DNA of 50,103 bases from Geobacteraceae bacterium GWC2_55_20. GTDB lineage: Bacteria > Desulfobacterota > Desulfuromonadia > Geobacterales > Pseudopelobacteraceae. The stretch is taken from assembly GCA_001802125.1 (NCBI GenBank), contig MGZK01000100.1:1-50103 (forward strand). The letters are read 5' to 3'. Positions 43,350 to 50,103 of this stretch are shown here, piece by piece. The notes beneath the pieces are model-generated. The model was not told the origin of the DNA. It did not search any database and worked only from the letters and a program-made list of their open reading frames with translations. Position 1 is the stretch's first letter; each line of letters begins with the position of its first letter. The translations under genes and the position numbers were made by a program.

Positions 43350-43421
43350 ATAAACCTCCGAAACCAACCCTGAAACGACGGGTTAAGTACCTGCTTTTAT
43401 TAAACAATACTACTACTTGTA

Positions 43422-43450
43422 ATTGTATACAGTATGCATGATTATCACAA
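43422..43450 (-). promoter_or_regulatory. sfrB promoter with overlapping operator-like sites
   Basis: On the minus strand, TTGTGA (43450-43445), exactly 17 bases, then TACAAT (43427-43422): 4 of 6 and 5 of 6 matches. The palindrome TGTATACA (43424-43431) overlaps the -10 and ATGCAT (43434-43439) lies in the spacer; together they form two GTAT(A/G)C units seven bases apart. Such dyads inside a core promoter suggest a repressor site, possibly GntR-type; the regulator is not identified. The leader to the GTG start is about 65 bases. Confidence 0.55.
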
Positions 43451-43609
43451 TAACATCCCAAAAATCAAGGAAAAAACTGTTGATATTCCAAAGTACTCAC
43501 AACTAATTTTATCTTTCCAGCCAGAGCCTGTATGTTTAACAACACATTAAATAATTTTTTTATTACGCTGGAGTACTGAAAATAGCTTCTAGCTTACTAA
43601 TGTGATGTG

Positions 43610-43615
43610 TATAAT
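43610..43615 (+). promoter_or_regulatory. -10 box of the aminopeptidase promoter
   Basis: A perfect TATAAT stands 45 bases before the aminopeptidase ATG. The region 17 bases upstream has no good -35 match. The 310-base divergent gap 43350-43659 is AT-rich and holds only this site and the sfrB promoter. Confidence 0.4.
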
Positions 43616-43659
43616 CGTCAACTCATATTCATTGCCACAGATATGGAGGCCATAGATCC

Positions 43660-44799
43660 ATGACTACCATTACTTCCCTTGATACGGCATTCAGCTCGCT
43701 TTTTGAAACCAATATGGGCATTCGCGCCGGAGAGCGGGTGCTGATATTCAGCGACACGATCCGCGCCGACGAGAACGTGTCGCCATCGGATCTTGATCGC
43801 CGCACCAGGCTGAACGCAACCGCGCGCGCAGCGGCCGGATACGCGGCAGAGATGTACGGCTGCGGAACCTTCGTGGAGTTCCCCTCCACGTCGGCATCCG
43901 GTGTCGAACCGCCACTGTGTCTCTGGAACGCGACCTTCGGAGACGAGACTGTTACTGCGCTGGAAACGGCCGGACTGCTGACGAAACTGCTGTGCAAATC
44001 CGCCTCGCCGGAAGAAATTGCCATCGCCCGGGAGATTGTCCTCTCCCGCAGGGATTCCGTCGTTGACATCATTATCGCGCTCTCGAACAACTCCACCAGC
44101 CACACCCGCTACCGCGCCCTGGCCTGCGCCGCCGGCTGCCGCTTCGCCAGCCTGCCGCATTTCGACCCGGACATGTTCCACAGTTCCATGACCGTGGACT
44201 GGAACCAGTTGGCCGGTCGCACCGCCCGACTGGTGGAGGCGGTCAACCGGGCCGAATGGATCAGGGTCACCACCCCCAACGGCACCAATATGAATATATG
44301 TAAGCAGGGACGCCTGGCCAAGGGGGATGACGGGCTGCTGACCGCCGACGGGAGCTTCGGCAACCTGCCGGCCGGCGAAGCTTATCTGGCGCCGCTGGAG
44401 GGCAAAAGCCACGGCGTAATGGTCATCGAATGGGGGCCGACCCGCAAGCTGGACGAACCTCTGCAATTGACGGTCGAGAACGGTGTGGTAGTCGGAATCG
44501 AGGGCAATGATAGCCACCGCGAAAAGCTGGAAGCGCGGTTTGCCGAAAACCCGAACTGCCGCAACATCGCCGAACTGGGCATCGGCACCAATGATAAGGC
44601 CAGCCGCCCCGACAACGTGCTGGAAGCGGAGAAGATCCTGGGCACGATTCACATCGCGCTGGGGGATAACACCGGTTTTGGCGGAACGGTCAGCGCCCCC
44701 TTCCACGAGGACTACGTATTCTATCAGCCGACGCTGACGGCAATCATGGCCGACGGTGAAGAGGATACCATCATAGAAGGCGGCAGGCTGCTGATATAG
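43660..44799 (+). CDS. M29-like metallo-aminopeptidase
   Basis: A 379-residue product. ATG 43660 follows GGAGG at a ten-base distance. The C-terminal half has the metal-ligand series of the M29 (AmpS/PepS) family: GNLPAGEAYLAPLEG, IAELGIGTN, GTIHIALGDNTGFGG and FHEDYVF. The last motif reads H-E-D where M29 members usually have H-x-D, so the ligand is conserved. No signal peptide; cytoplasmic. It is transcribed divergently from sfrBA. Exact substrate preference is unknown. Confidence 0.85.
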   Translation: MTTITSLDTAFSSLFETNMGIRAGERVLIFSDTIRADENVSPSDLDRRTRLNATARAAAGYAAEMYGCGTFVEFPSTSASGVEPPLCLWNATFGDETVTALETAGLLTKLLCKSASPEEIAIAREIVLSRRDSVVDIIIALSNNSTSHTRYRALACAAGCRFASLPHFDPDMFHSSMTVDWNQLAGRTARLVEAVNRAEWIRVTTPNGTNMNICKQGRLAKGDDGLLTADGSFGNLPAGEAYLAPLEGKSHGVMVIEWGPTRKLDEPLQLTVENGVVVGIEGNDSHREKLEARFAENPNCRNIAELGIGTNDKASRPDNVLEAEKILGTIHIALGDNTGFGGTVSAPFHEDYVFYQPTLTAIMADGEEDTIIEGGRLLI

Positions 44800-44889
44800 A
44801 AAGGCATTTTGAATGTCTGCCTCCGGACACCCGGGAGCGACGGCAACCTCACATTAAACCCGGTCTTCAGCAGAACCACGGGACACCCC

Positions 44890-46173
44890 ATGCGAAAATT
44901 CAACGGTAATCTGAGCCTAATGCCACTTGCGGACCTGATCCAGTGGGCCGACAACAGCAAACGCTCGGGTACGCTTGTCATCAGCCAGCATGGGCGGCAG
45001 AAGAAGTTCTATATACAGGAAGGCAAGATCATCTTCATCTGGTCCAACTGCGAGGGAGAACATTTCGGCGGATTTTTCAAGGAACGAGCCGATATCAGCC
45101 AGGAAGAGCTCGACAACGCCTTTACCGATTCCGAATCCCTCGGCCTGCCGTTTATCGGATACCTGCTCTCCAGGAATATTTACACCAAAGTGCAGTTGGA
45201 AGAGATTCTCAAACGAGCCGCCGAAGTCGTTCTGACCAGCGCCTTGAAATGGGATACCGGCATCTTCGAATTCACCGACGATCTGCCCAGGTTTGTGCTG
45301 AACAGCCCGGTCAGGCTCAATTCGATCCAGGTGTTGCTGGAATCGGTGCGCCACTTTGATGAGGACCGCCTGGGCGACCAGGTTGATGCCGACAAGGTGC
45401 TGGATGAGATCGAGGAGCACATACAAGAGGGAAATTTCGATCTGCCCCCCATTCCGGATGTGATGCTGCAGATTGCTGAAAAGATCGACAACCCGACCAT
45501 CTCGATCGATGAAATCATCGAATGCATCACCGACCAGATCCTGGTCTCAAAAATACTCAGGATCTGCAATTCGGCCTACTACGGGCACCGTGTCCATATT
45601 TCCGGGCTGAAGGAGGCAGTGATCTTCATCGGTTTCAAATCGTTGATGAGCATTGTCACCGTGCACGCCATGAGCAGCTTCAGCCCGCGCAACGACAGGG
45701 AGATCAGGAAGGTTCTGCAACACTGCCTGGTGTGCGGCATGATCGCCCGCCAGATCACCAGGGACATGGGCGGCAACTACGAGCTGGCCTTTATCTGCGG
45801 CCTGTTGCACGACATCGGCAAGACGATTTTGCTGGATATGCTGGGGGATTACATGCTGCTTCCGGAAGCCAGGGAGAAGCTGATCGAACAGCACCATGCC
45901 GAGGTGGGTTATCTGCTGGCCGACAAGTGGAACTTCGGCGACGACATCAAGGAAATCATCCGCCACCACCACAATCCCGAGCGCGCCGTCCGCAACCCGG
46001 GTCTGGCGGAGGTAATCAGCCTCTCCAACGCCATGGCCGACCTGAACTGCCAGCCGGAAGAGATCATGGACATGACCTTCACCAGCCTGGAGCTGAGCCA
46101 GATCAGCATCGACGACCTGTTGCAGCAGGTTGACAAGCTCGACCAGGAAGCCTGCGAGATAGTGAGTCTATAG
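44890..46173 (+). CDS. DUF4388-HDOD regulatory protein
   Basis: 428 residues from ATG 44890. The longer frame from TTG 44809 lacks a proper start, and the DUF4388 domain begins right after residue 1 (KFNGNLSLMPLADLIQWADN). DUF4388 (about 1-140) is a signalling-associated domain of delta-proteobacteria. It is followed by an HDOD domain (about 180-380) with LPPIPDVMLQIAEKI, VSKILRICNSAYYG, and the HD-like GLLHDIGKTIL and LLADKWNFG. Known: HDOD proteins are signalling scaffolds, usually without phosphodiesterase activity. It may share a transcript with the aminopeptidase 90 bases upstream. The stop lies two bases from the convergent DUF1318 gene. Confidence 0.88.
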   Translation: MRKFNGNLSLMPLADLIQWADNSKRSGTLVISQHGRQKKFYIQEGKIIFIWSNCEGEHFGGFFKERADISQEELDNAFTDSESLGLPFIGYLLSRNIYTKVQLEEILKRAAEVVLTSALKWDTGIFEFTDDLPRFVLNSPVRLNSIQVLLESVRHFDEDRLGDQVDADKVLDEIEEHIQEGNFDLPPIPDVMLQIAEKIDNPTISIDEIIECITDQILVSKILRICNSAYYGHRVHISGLKEAVIFIGFKSLMSIVTVHAMSSFSPRNDREIRKVLQHCLVCGMIARQITRDMGGNYELAFICGLLHDIGKTILLDMLGDYMLLPEAREKLIEQHHAEVGYLLADKWNFGDDIKEIIRHHHNPERAVRNPGLAEVISLSNAMADLNCQPEEIMDMTFTSLELSQISIDDLLQQVDKLDQEACEIVSL

Positions 46174-46175
46174 GT

Positions 46176-46832
46176 TTACTTCTGCACCCATTTGCCGTTC
46201 TGCAACTGCATCCACCAACCCGGCTTCGCGGCTTCGCGTTTTGTTTCGGCATAAGTAGCCGCGGCTTTGCCCATGGTCTGGTCCAGCGCGGCCTTGGTCG
46301 CTTCCTGTTTGGTGATTTTCAGTATCGCCTTTGCCATGCTGCTGATGACGGTCTTGCGGCTCCTGTTTTCCGCGCTGACCAGCGCTTCATCCGCAGCGCC
46401 GGCTTTCGTCTTATCCCGCACCGTCACCAGACCCTGGCTTGTCAATCCAACCGCACCGCTGTTAAACAGAGCGCCCAGAGCAGACTGCCTCTGGCTCATT
46501 TCAGCATAGGCGGCGGCGACCTCCGGCATGCTTCCCAATTCTATTGCCAGATCATCACCACTCTCGGCCGCATGGGCAACGGAGGTAAAGGAGAAGTCAG
46601 GCAACACCAAAGGCAGGCTGGACTGCGAGCCGGGCTGGGACAGTTTGGGTTCCACAACCGGTTGCTTTTCGCCATTGGGCAGAAGCTCACCATCCTTTTT
46701 CAGGAGCATTTCGTCGAGAGATTTGTACGCTTCCTTGACCGCCTTTTCAGGGAAATAAACATTGACGGTGATAATGGCGCAGGAGACCAGCGCTCCACAG
46801 CCCATTGCCAATAACCATTTCAAAAGTTTCAT
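46176..46832 (-). CDS. DUF1318 (YdbL-like) lipoprotein
   Basis: 218 residues with a lipobox LVSC (C18) after a short hydrophobic signal, so the mature protein is probably lipid-anchored. ITVNVYFPEKAVKEAYKSLD (about 21-40) matches the DUF1318 start, and the end KPGWWMQLQNGKWVQK matches YdbL-type tails (KPGxY ... NGKWLRK). A long middle insert (about 45-150) is Ala/Ser/Pro-rich. An AAGGAGG ribosome site precedes ATG 46832. It follows the AsmA-like gene by 58 bases. In E. coli the YdbH-YnbE-YdbL set moves phospholipids between membranes; this pair could be a counterpart. Confidence 0.8.
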   Translation of the reverse strand: MKLLKWLLAMGCGALVSCAIITVNVYFPEKAVKEAYKSLDEMLLKKDGELLPNGEKQPVVEPKLSQPGSQSSLPLVLPDFSFTSVAHAAESGDDLAIELGSMPEVAAAYAEMSQRQSALGALFNSGAVGLTSQGLVTVRDKTKAGAADEALVSAENRSRKTVISSMAKAILKITKQEATKAALDQTMGKAAATYAETKREAAKPGWWMQLQNGKWVQK

Positions 46833-46890
46833 TTTGCTATCCTCCTTCTTGATTAATGCCGACTATAACTTATCCAGCTCATATGTAAAG

Positions 46891-49800
46891 TCATTCGGCC
46901 CATTTGAATTCAGTTGCGGGCGGCGCGGCAACGGGGGCATCCTTTCCCGCGCCGCCCGCGCTGCTCTTGCCGCGCACCGTAGCCTCCTTGATGGAATTCA
47001 GCAGGTGATCAATGGCAATCCGGTTCTGGCCGGGAGCTATGGTGACACTCAGGTCGCGGACCCCCAGAAAATTCGTATGGGATATGTCCAGGGCATCAAA
47101 GGACAGGAACCCGTTTTCGAGAGCCGCTGTTAAACCGGCATGGTCATAGACCCGGTCGGAACTGAAAAAGAATCCGCTCAGTTTCTTGCCTGAAAGCCGC
47201 TGCAGGAATTCCTTGCTGACAAGCATTTTTTCACCGGCGGTTTCCCTTGCCCAAAATTCGGCAAAGCCGGAGATGTCCGCCAGCTTTTTGCCCTCACTCT
47301 GAACGCTCAGTATCCCGTCAATCTTACCGGACATGTAGCCCGTGATCGCCGGAAAAGCCTTGCACAACCGTACCAGGCTGAGATCGTTGAAAAGCAGGTC
47401 TCCCCGGTAGAATAGTCCGTTTTGTGCGGCAATGAAACCTTTTCCCAGCAATACTCCGCCATAGAGCAAGGATTCAAGCGATATGATTTCAGTGACACCC
47501 CTGGCCGCCCTTAGCCTGAGTTTCGTGGAATCCATGCTCAGACCGCCGAAACTGCTGCTGCCGATGGTGATGCTCTCGCCTTTTTCCGTCGTCCGGCGGA
47601 GCTGATCCATGAGGGCGGCGTAGTTCTGCCTGCTGAAGCGTGTAGAAGCCGGGGGGGTGACGACCGCCTTGCCGGCAAGATCAAGAGACAGGGGCAGCAC
47701 GCCGATTATTCCCGATACTTTTATATTTTCCGTGGGCGCCTCAATATTTATATTGTCCAGAGTAACGGCGCCATCGACAAGAATCCTGCCCCCCTGCAGG
47801 CTGACCGCGCCTGCCGCCGCGACATTTCCCGCAACCGTTGCCTCCTGTATCGATCTTGGTAAAACATTGATAAATGAATCCGCAACAGCGGCCAAAGACG
47901 TGGCCGGAACGGTGAAGTTGATCCGCCCCTGGCGATCCGGCGGAAAAACATTCTCAAGCGTACCGGCGGCTCTGACGGAAACGTACTTTCCGGACGTCAA
48001 CAGCGCCTCATTGACAACCAGCCGTTTGCCGGACAGATCAGCGTTGAGCCTGATTCCGGCGGCAGAGAGAAGAGTTTTGCCCCCACGGCCGGTCACGGCC
48101 ATATCATGCCCGTTCGCCTCGACATGACAGACAAGACCGGCGGATCGTTCGTAACCGCCAGTGCAGCCGGCATCAAGGGCACCTGCAGACAAGGCCGTAT
48201 CGCCCTTCAGGCCGGCATATTTATTGACTCCGGCCAGCTGGATTCCTTTGGCTCTGATGTTGAACGCCACTTTCTCCTGCAAGGCAAACGGGTTGAACAG
48301 CGCGCCTCCCGTCACCGTGCCACCCAGCAGAGATGCTTTAAGATCCGCCTGCCCCCCCGATTCCGAAAACAGTACCCTGACCACCGGAGCAGCCGACTCT
48401 TTGCCCTGCCAGGCCGCCTTTTCAGCGGATAGTTCCGCCGTTCCTTCCAGCCACTTTCCGTTCGGATTCCAGGCATACGCGCCACGGATGCTTCCGGAAA
48501 GCTTTTTGACAGAAGCATCGCCACGGCTGATGTCACACCTGGAAAAATCAGCAATAAGCGGATAGCGCACGGTTTTGGACGAAACCTGTTTCACAGGAAT
48601 CCGGGCCGAAAAACGCCCGAGCGACGCCGAGAAATCCCTGGCCTTCACTTTTGCATTCTCAATCAGACCGCTTCCGCCGGCATAAGAGAGACTGCCGCTG
48701 ACAGCCATGTCCTGTGCCCTTGCGTTTAATGCCGGCAATTGAACCTTGAAATTTGCAAAATGCCTGTTGCTTGTCACTTTGAAAGGAGCATCCACACTTT
48801 CCAGAAGCGGCTCCCCTGCCGATTTTGCCTGGGTTGCCTTTCCGGTGACCGTCAGCGAGTTGCCGGTGCCGGAAAGCGCGGCAGTAACGTTCAGGTCATC
48901 AAAATAAAGCCGTTTATCCTGTCTCAACATCACGTGTGAGAAACCCAGCTTTCCACTTGCGGCGGCAATTCCTGCAGCGGCATTGCCGGCAAGATGCAGA
49001 AAACCTTTCTCCAGCTTGCCGCCGATGATCAGCTTTCTTCGTTCAAGTTCCGGAATCAGCGGCGCAAGCAAAGCGATATCAATTTCATCCGTCGCCACAT
49101 CGATCAGGAAATGCCTTGCCCGCTTCAGTTCCCTGACACTCCCGGAGGCCCTGACCGCAAGCAGCTTGTTAAGATGCAGCGTGAGTTGATCGAGTGCGAG
49201 GCTGTCTTTCCGCAGATCATAGCTGCCGGCGAGTGAAAGATTGCCGCTGAAGATCCCGCCCCGTCCCGCCGCTGGCATGACCGCGGAGCTGAAATTCAGC
49301 TTACCTCCGCCGCGAACAACCCCTTTCCGCAGGTCCACCGACAGGAGCAGGTCGGCCTTGCCCCGTTCCGGCAGATAAGCGCTTTCAACCTTCAATACTT
49401 GCGGGAGGCTTTTCAGGGAAATGAAAGGAGAGGACAGGGACATTTCCAGCTCGGGGTCGCTGCCGAGGAGCATTTTGCCGGACAGTGCATAATGATTGCG
49501 ACCGGGATCGTCAAACTCCAGCTTGAACCCTGATCTGCCGGAACCTTTTGTAGCAAGGTTTGAAATATTCAGGGCCAGCCCCCCAATCCCCTGTCCGTTC
49601 ACCCGGACAGCCGCTTTGGTGATTGTGAGCTGGCGGATTAAAACTTCGGCTGAAGATGGTTTTGATGATGATAAACGCCGCTGCAGGCCGTCGAAGTTCC
49701 AGGCGCCGGAGCTGTTGCGGTGCAGCTCTACAGTAACCCCCGCCACCGCAATGCTGTCAAAGATTCTGTTGCCGGACAGCAGTTCGAGCCATAGCGGTTT

Positions 49801-50082
49801 GATGGCAATTGAATCGGCTGCCAGCAGCTTTGATGACGGAAATCCTGCCGGGTTTGCAAGAGAAAGCCCCTTCAGGCGCAAGGTGCCGTCCGAGATGTCG
49901 ATCGAATTAACAACAACCGGCTGGCCCAGATTGCCGGAAAGCATCCGGGATACCTGCGCTGCGGCGTGGGGAGTGGCCAGATATTTTTTCAGGGCAAGGG
50001 GAAAAATCAGCAACAGGGTAATAAAGGCCAAAACGGTATAGAGCAGGATTTTCTTATATGTTCCGGCATTTGAAGTTTTCAT
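46891..50082 (-). CDS. AsmA/YdbH-like envelope protein
   Basis: 1063 residues with an N-terminal membrane anchor (about 10-31, LLYTVLAFITLLLIFPLALK) and a very long periplasmic beta-strand region. The start resembles AsmA proteins (VSRMLSGNLGQPVVVNSIDI ... DSIAVAGVTVELHRNSSGAWNFD). The C-terminal third (TEIISLESLLYGGVLLGKGF, YMSGKIDGILSVQSEGKKLA) resembles the YdbH/dicarboxylate-transport family end. Such proteins form hydrophobic grooves that shuttle lipid across the periplasm. The downstream DUF1318 lipoprotein supports a YdbH-type role. ATG 50082 is 21 bases from the window edge, so upstream context is unknown. Confidence 0.82.
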   Translation of the reverse strand: MKTSNAGTYKKILLYTVLAFITLLLIFPLALKKYLATPHAAAQVSRMLSGNLGQPVVVNSIDISDGTLRLKGLSLANPAGFPSSKLLAADSIAIKPLWLELLSGNRIFDSIAVAGVTVELHRNSSGAWNFDGLQRRLSSSKPSSAEVLIRQLTITKAAVRVNGQGIGGLALNISNLATKGSGRSGFKLEFDDPGRNHYALSGKMLLGSDPELEMSLSSPFISLKSLPQVLKVESAYLPERGKADLLLSVDLRKGVVRGGGKLNFSSAVMPAAGRGGIFSGNLSLAGSYDLRKDSLALDQLTLHLNKLLAVRASGSVRELKRARHFLIDVATDEIDIALLAPLIPELERRKLIIGGKLEKGFLHLAGNAAAGIAAASGKLGFSHVMLRQDKRLYFDDLNVTAALSGTGNSLTVTGKATQAKSAGEPLLESVDAPFKVTSNRHFANFKVQLPALNARAQDMAVSGSLSYAGGSGLIENAKVKARDFSASLGRFSARIPVKQVSSKTVRYPLIADFSRCDISRGDASVKKLSGSIRGAYAWNPNGKWLEGTAELSAEKAAWQGKESAAPVVRVLFSESGGQADLKASLLGGTVTGGALFNPFALQEKVAFNIRAKGIQLAGVNKYAGLKGDTALSAGALDAGCTGGYERSAGLVCHVEANGHDMAVTGRGGKTLLSAAGIRLNADLSGKRLVVNEALLTSGKYVSVRAAGTLENVFPPDRQGRINFTVPATSLAAVADSFINVLPRSIQEATVAGNVAAAGAVSLQGGRILVDGAVTLDNINIEAPTENIKVSGIIGVLPLSLDLAGKAVVTPPASTRFSRQNYAALMDQLRRTTEKGESITIGSSSFGGLSMDSTKLRLRAARGVTEIISLESLLYGGVLLGKGFIAAQNGLFYRGDLLFNDLSLVRLCKAFPAITGYMSGKIDGILSVQSEGKKLADISGFAEFWARETAGEKMLVSKEFLQRLSGKKLSGFFFSSDRVYDHAGLTAALENGFLSFDALDISHTNFLGVRDLSVTIAPGQNRIAIDHLLNSIKEATVRGKSSAGGAGKDAPVAAPPATEFKWAE

Positions 50083-50103
50083 GCGGAAATAGGCCCTGGG
50101 AGA

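Noticed and set aside
40893-43373. Long plus-strand open frame of 826 codons opposite sfrB and sfrA
   Set aside because: Composition is His/Gln/Asp-rich and family-less, typical of the antisense shadow of a GC-rich gene; the minus strand encodes clear SfrA and SfrB.

Overview
The window looks like a chromosomal segment of a Geobacter/Pelobacter-type bacterium (Desulfuromonadia). This is inferred from the soluble Fe(III)/NADP(H) oxidoreductase pair SfrA-SfrB, a DUF4388-HDOD regulator, a zraSR-like two-component system with a sigma-54 activator, a delta-60-repeat secreted protein, a DUF1318 lipoprotein paired with an AsmA-like protein, and the overall GC-rich coding style. No rRNA, tRNA, CRISPR array, integrase or transposase was found.

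Layout. (1) 1-10371, minus strand: one long colinear array dapF-gspC-gspD-gspE-gspF-nuoH-(ankyrin gene)-nuoI-nuoJ-nuoK-methyltransferase. It joins diaminopimelate/lysine metabolism, a type II secretion core and a partial complex I cluster (H, I, J, K only). Three palindromic repeat elements lie in or beside the nuo genes. (2) 10422-20912: an accessory, defence-type island between dapF and mntH. It opens with two decayed gene fragments (a HerA-like ATPase tail and a gamma-carbonic-anhydrase-like protein). Then come an ABC-three-component (ABC-3C) system with a restriction-nuclease-like first gene, an AT-rich two-gene unit (131-aa protein plus YwfO-like HD phosphohydrolase), and a type III restriction-modification pair (mod-res). 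It closes with a predicted small RNA on the minus strand. (3) 21005-27603, plus: an Nramp metal transporter and a 1713-aa secreted mosaic protein built of delta-60, InlB-like and BNR/sortilin-like repeats. (4) 27610-36010, minus: rhodanese, CDF-like transporter, sensor kinase and sigma-54 response regulator. They are followed by a sigma-54-type promoter with an upstream perfect palindrome that appears to drive three small exported/outer-membrane proteins. A large hybrid sensor kinase precedes them. (5) 36140-43349, minus: methyltransferase, radical SAM protein, and sfrBA with a clear promoter and terminator. (6) 43660-46173, plus: M29-like aminopeptidase and DUF4388-HDOD protein. (7) 46176-50082, minus: AsmA/YdbH-like protein and DUF1318 (YdbL-like) lipoprotein, probably an envelope lipid-transport or assembly pair.

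The best candidate for an undescribed system is the HD phosphohydrolase with its translationally coupled small partner (14286-16258), which sits between two recognisable defence systems. The sigma-54 regulatory circuit at 29402-29574 and the predicted small RNA at 20756-20912 are the next most interesting features. All functional calls are from reading the sequence; no database search was run.
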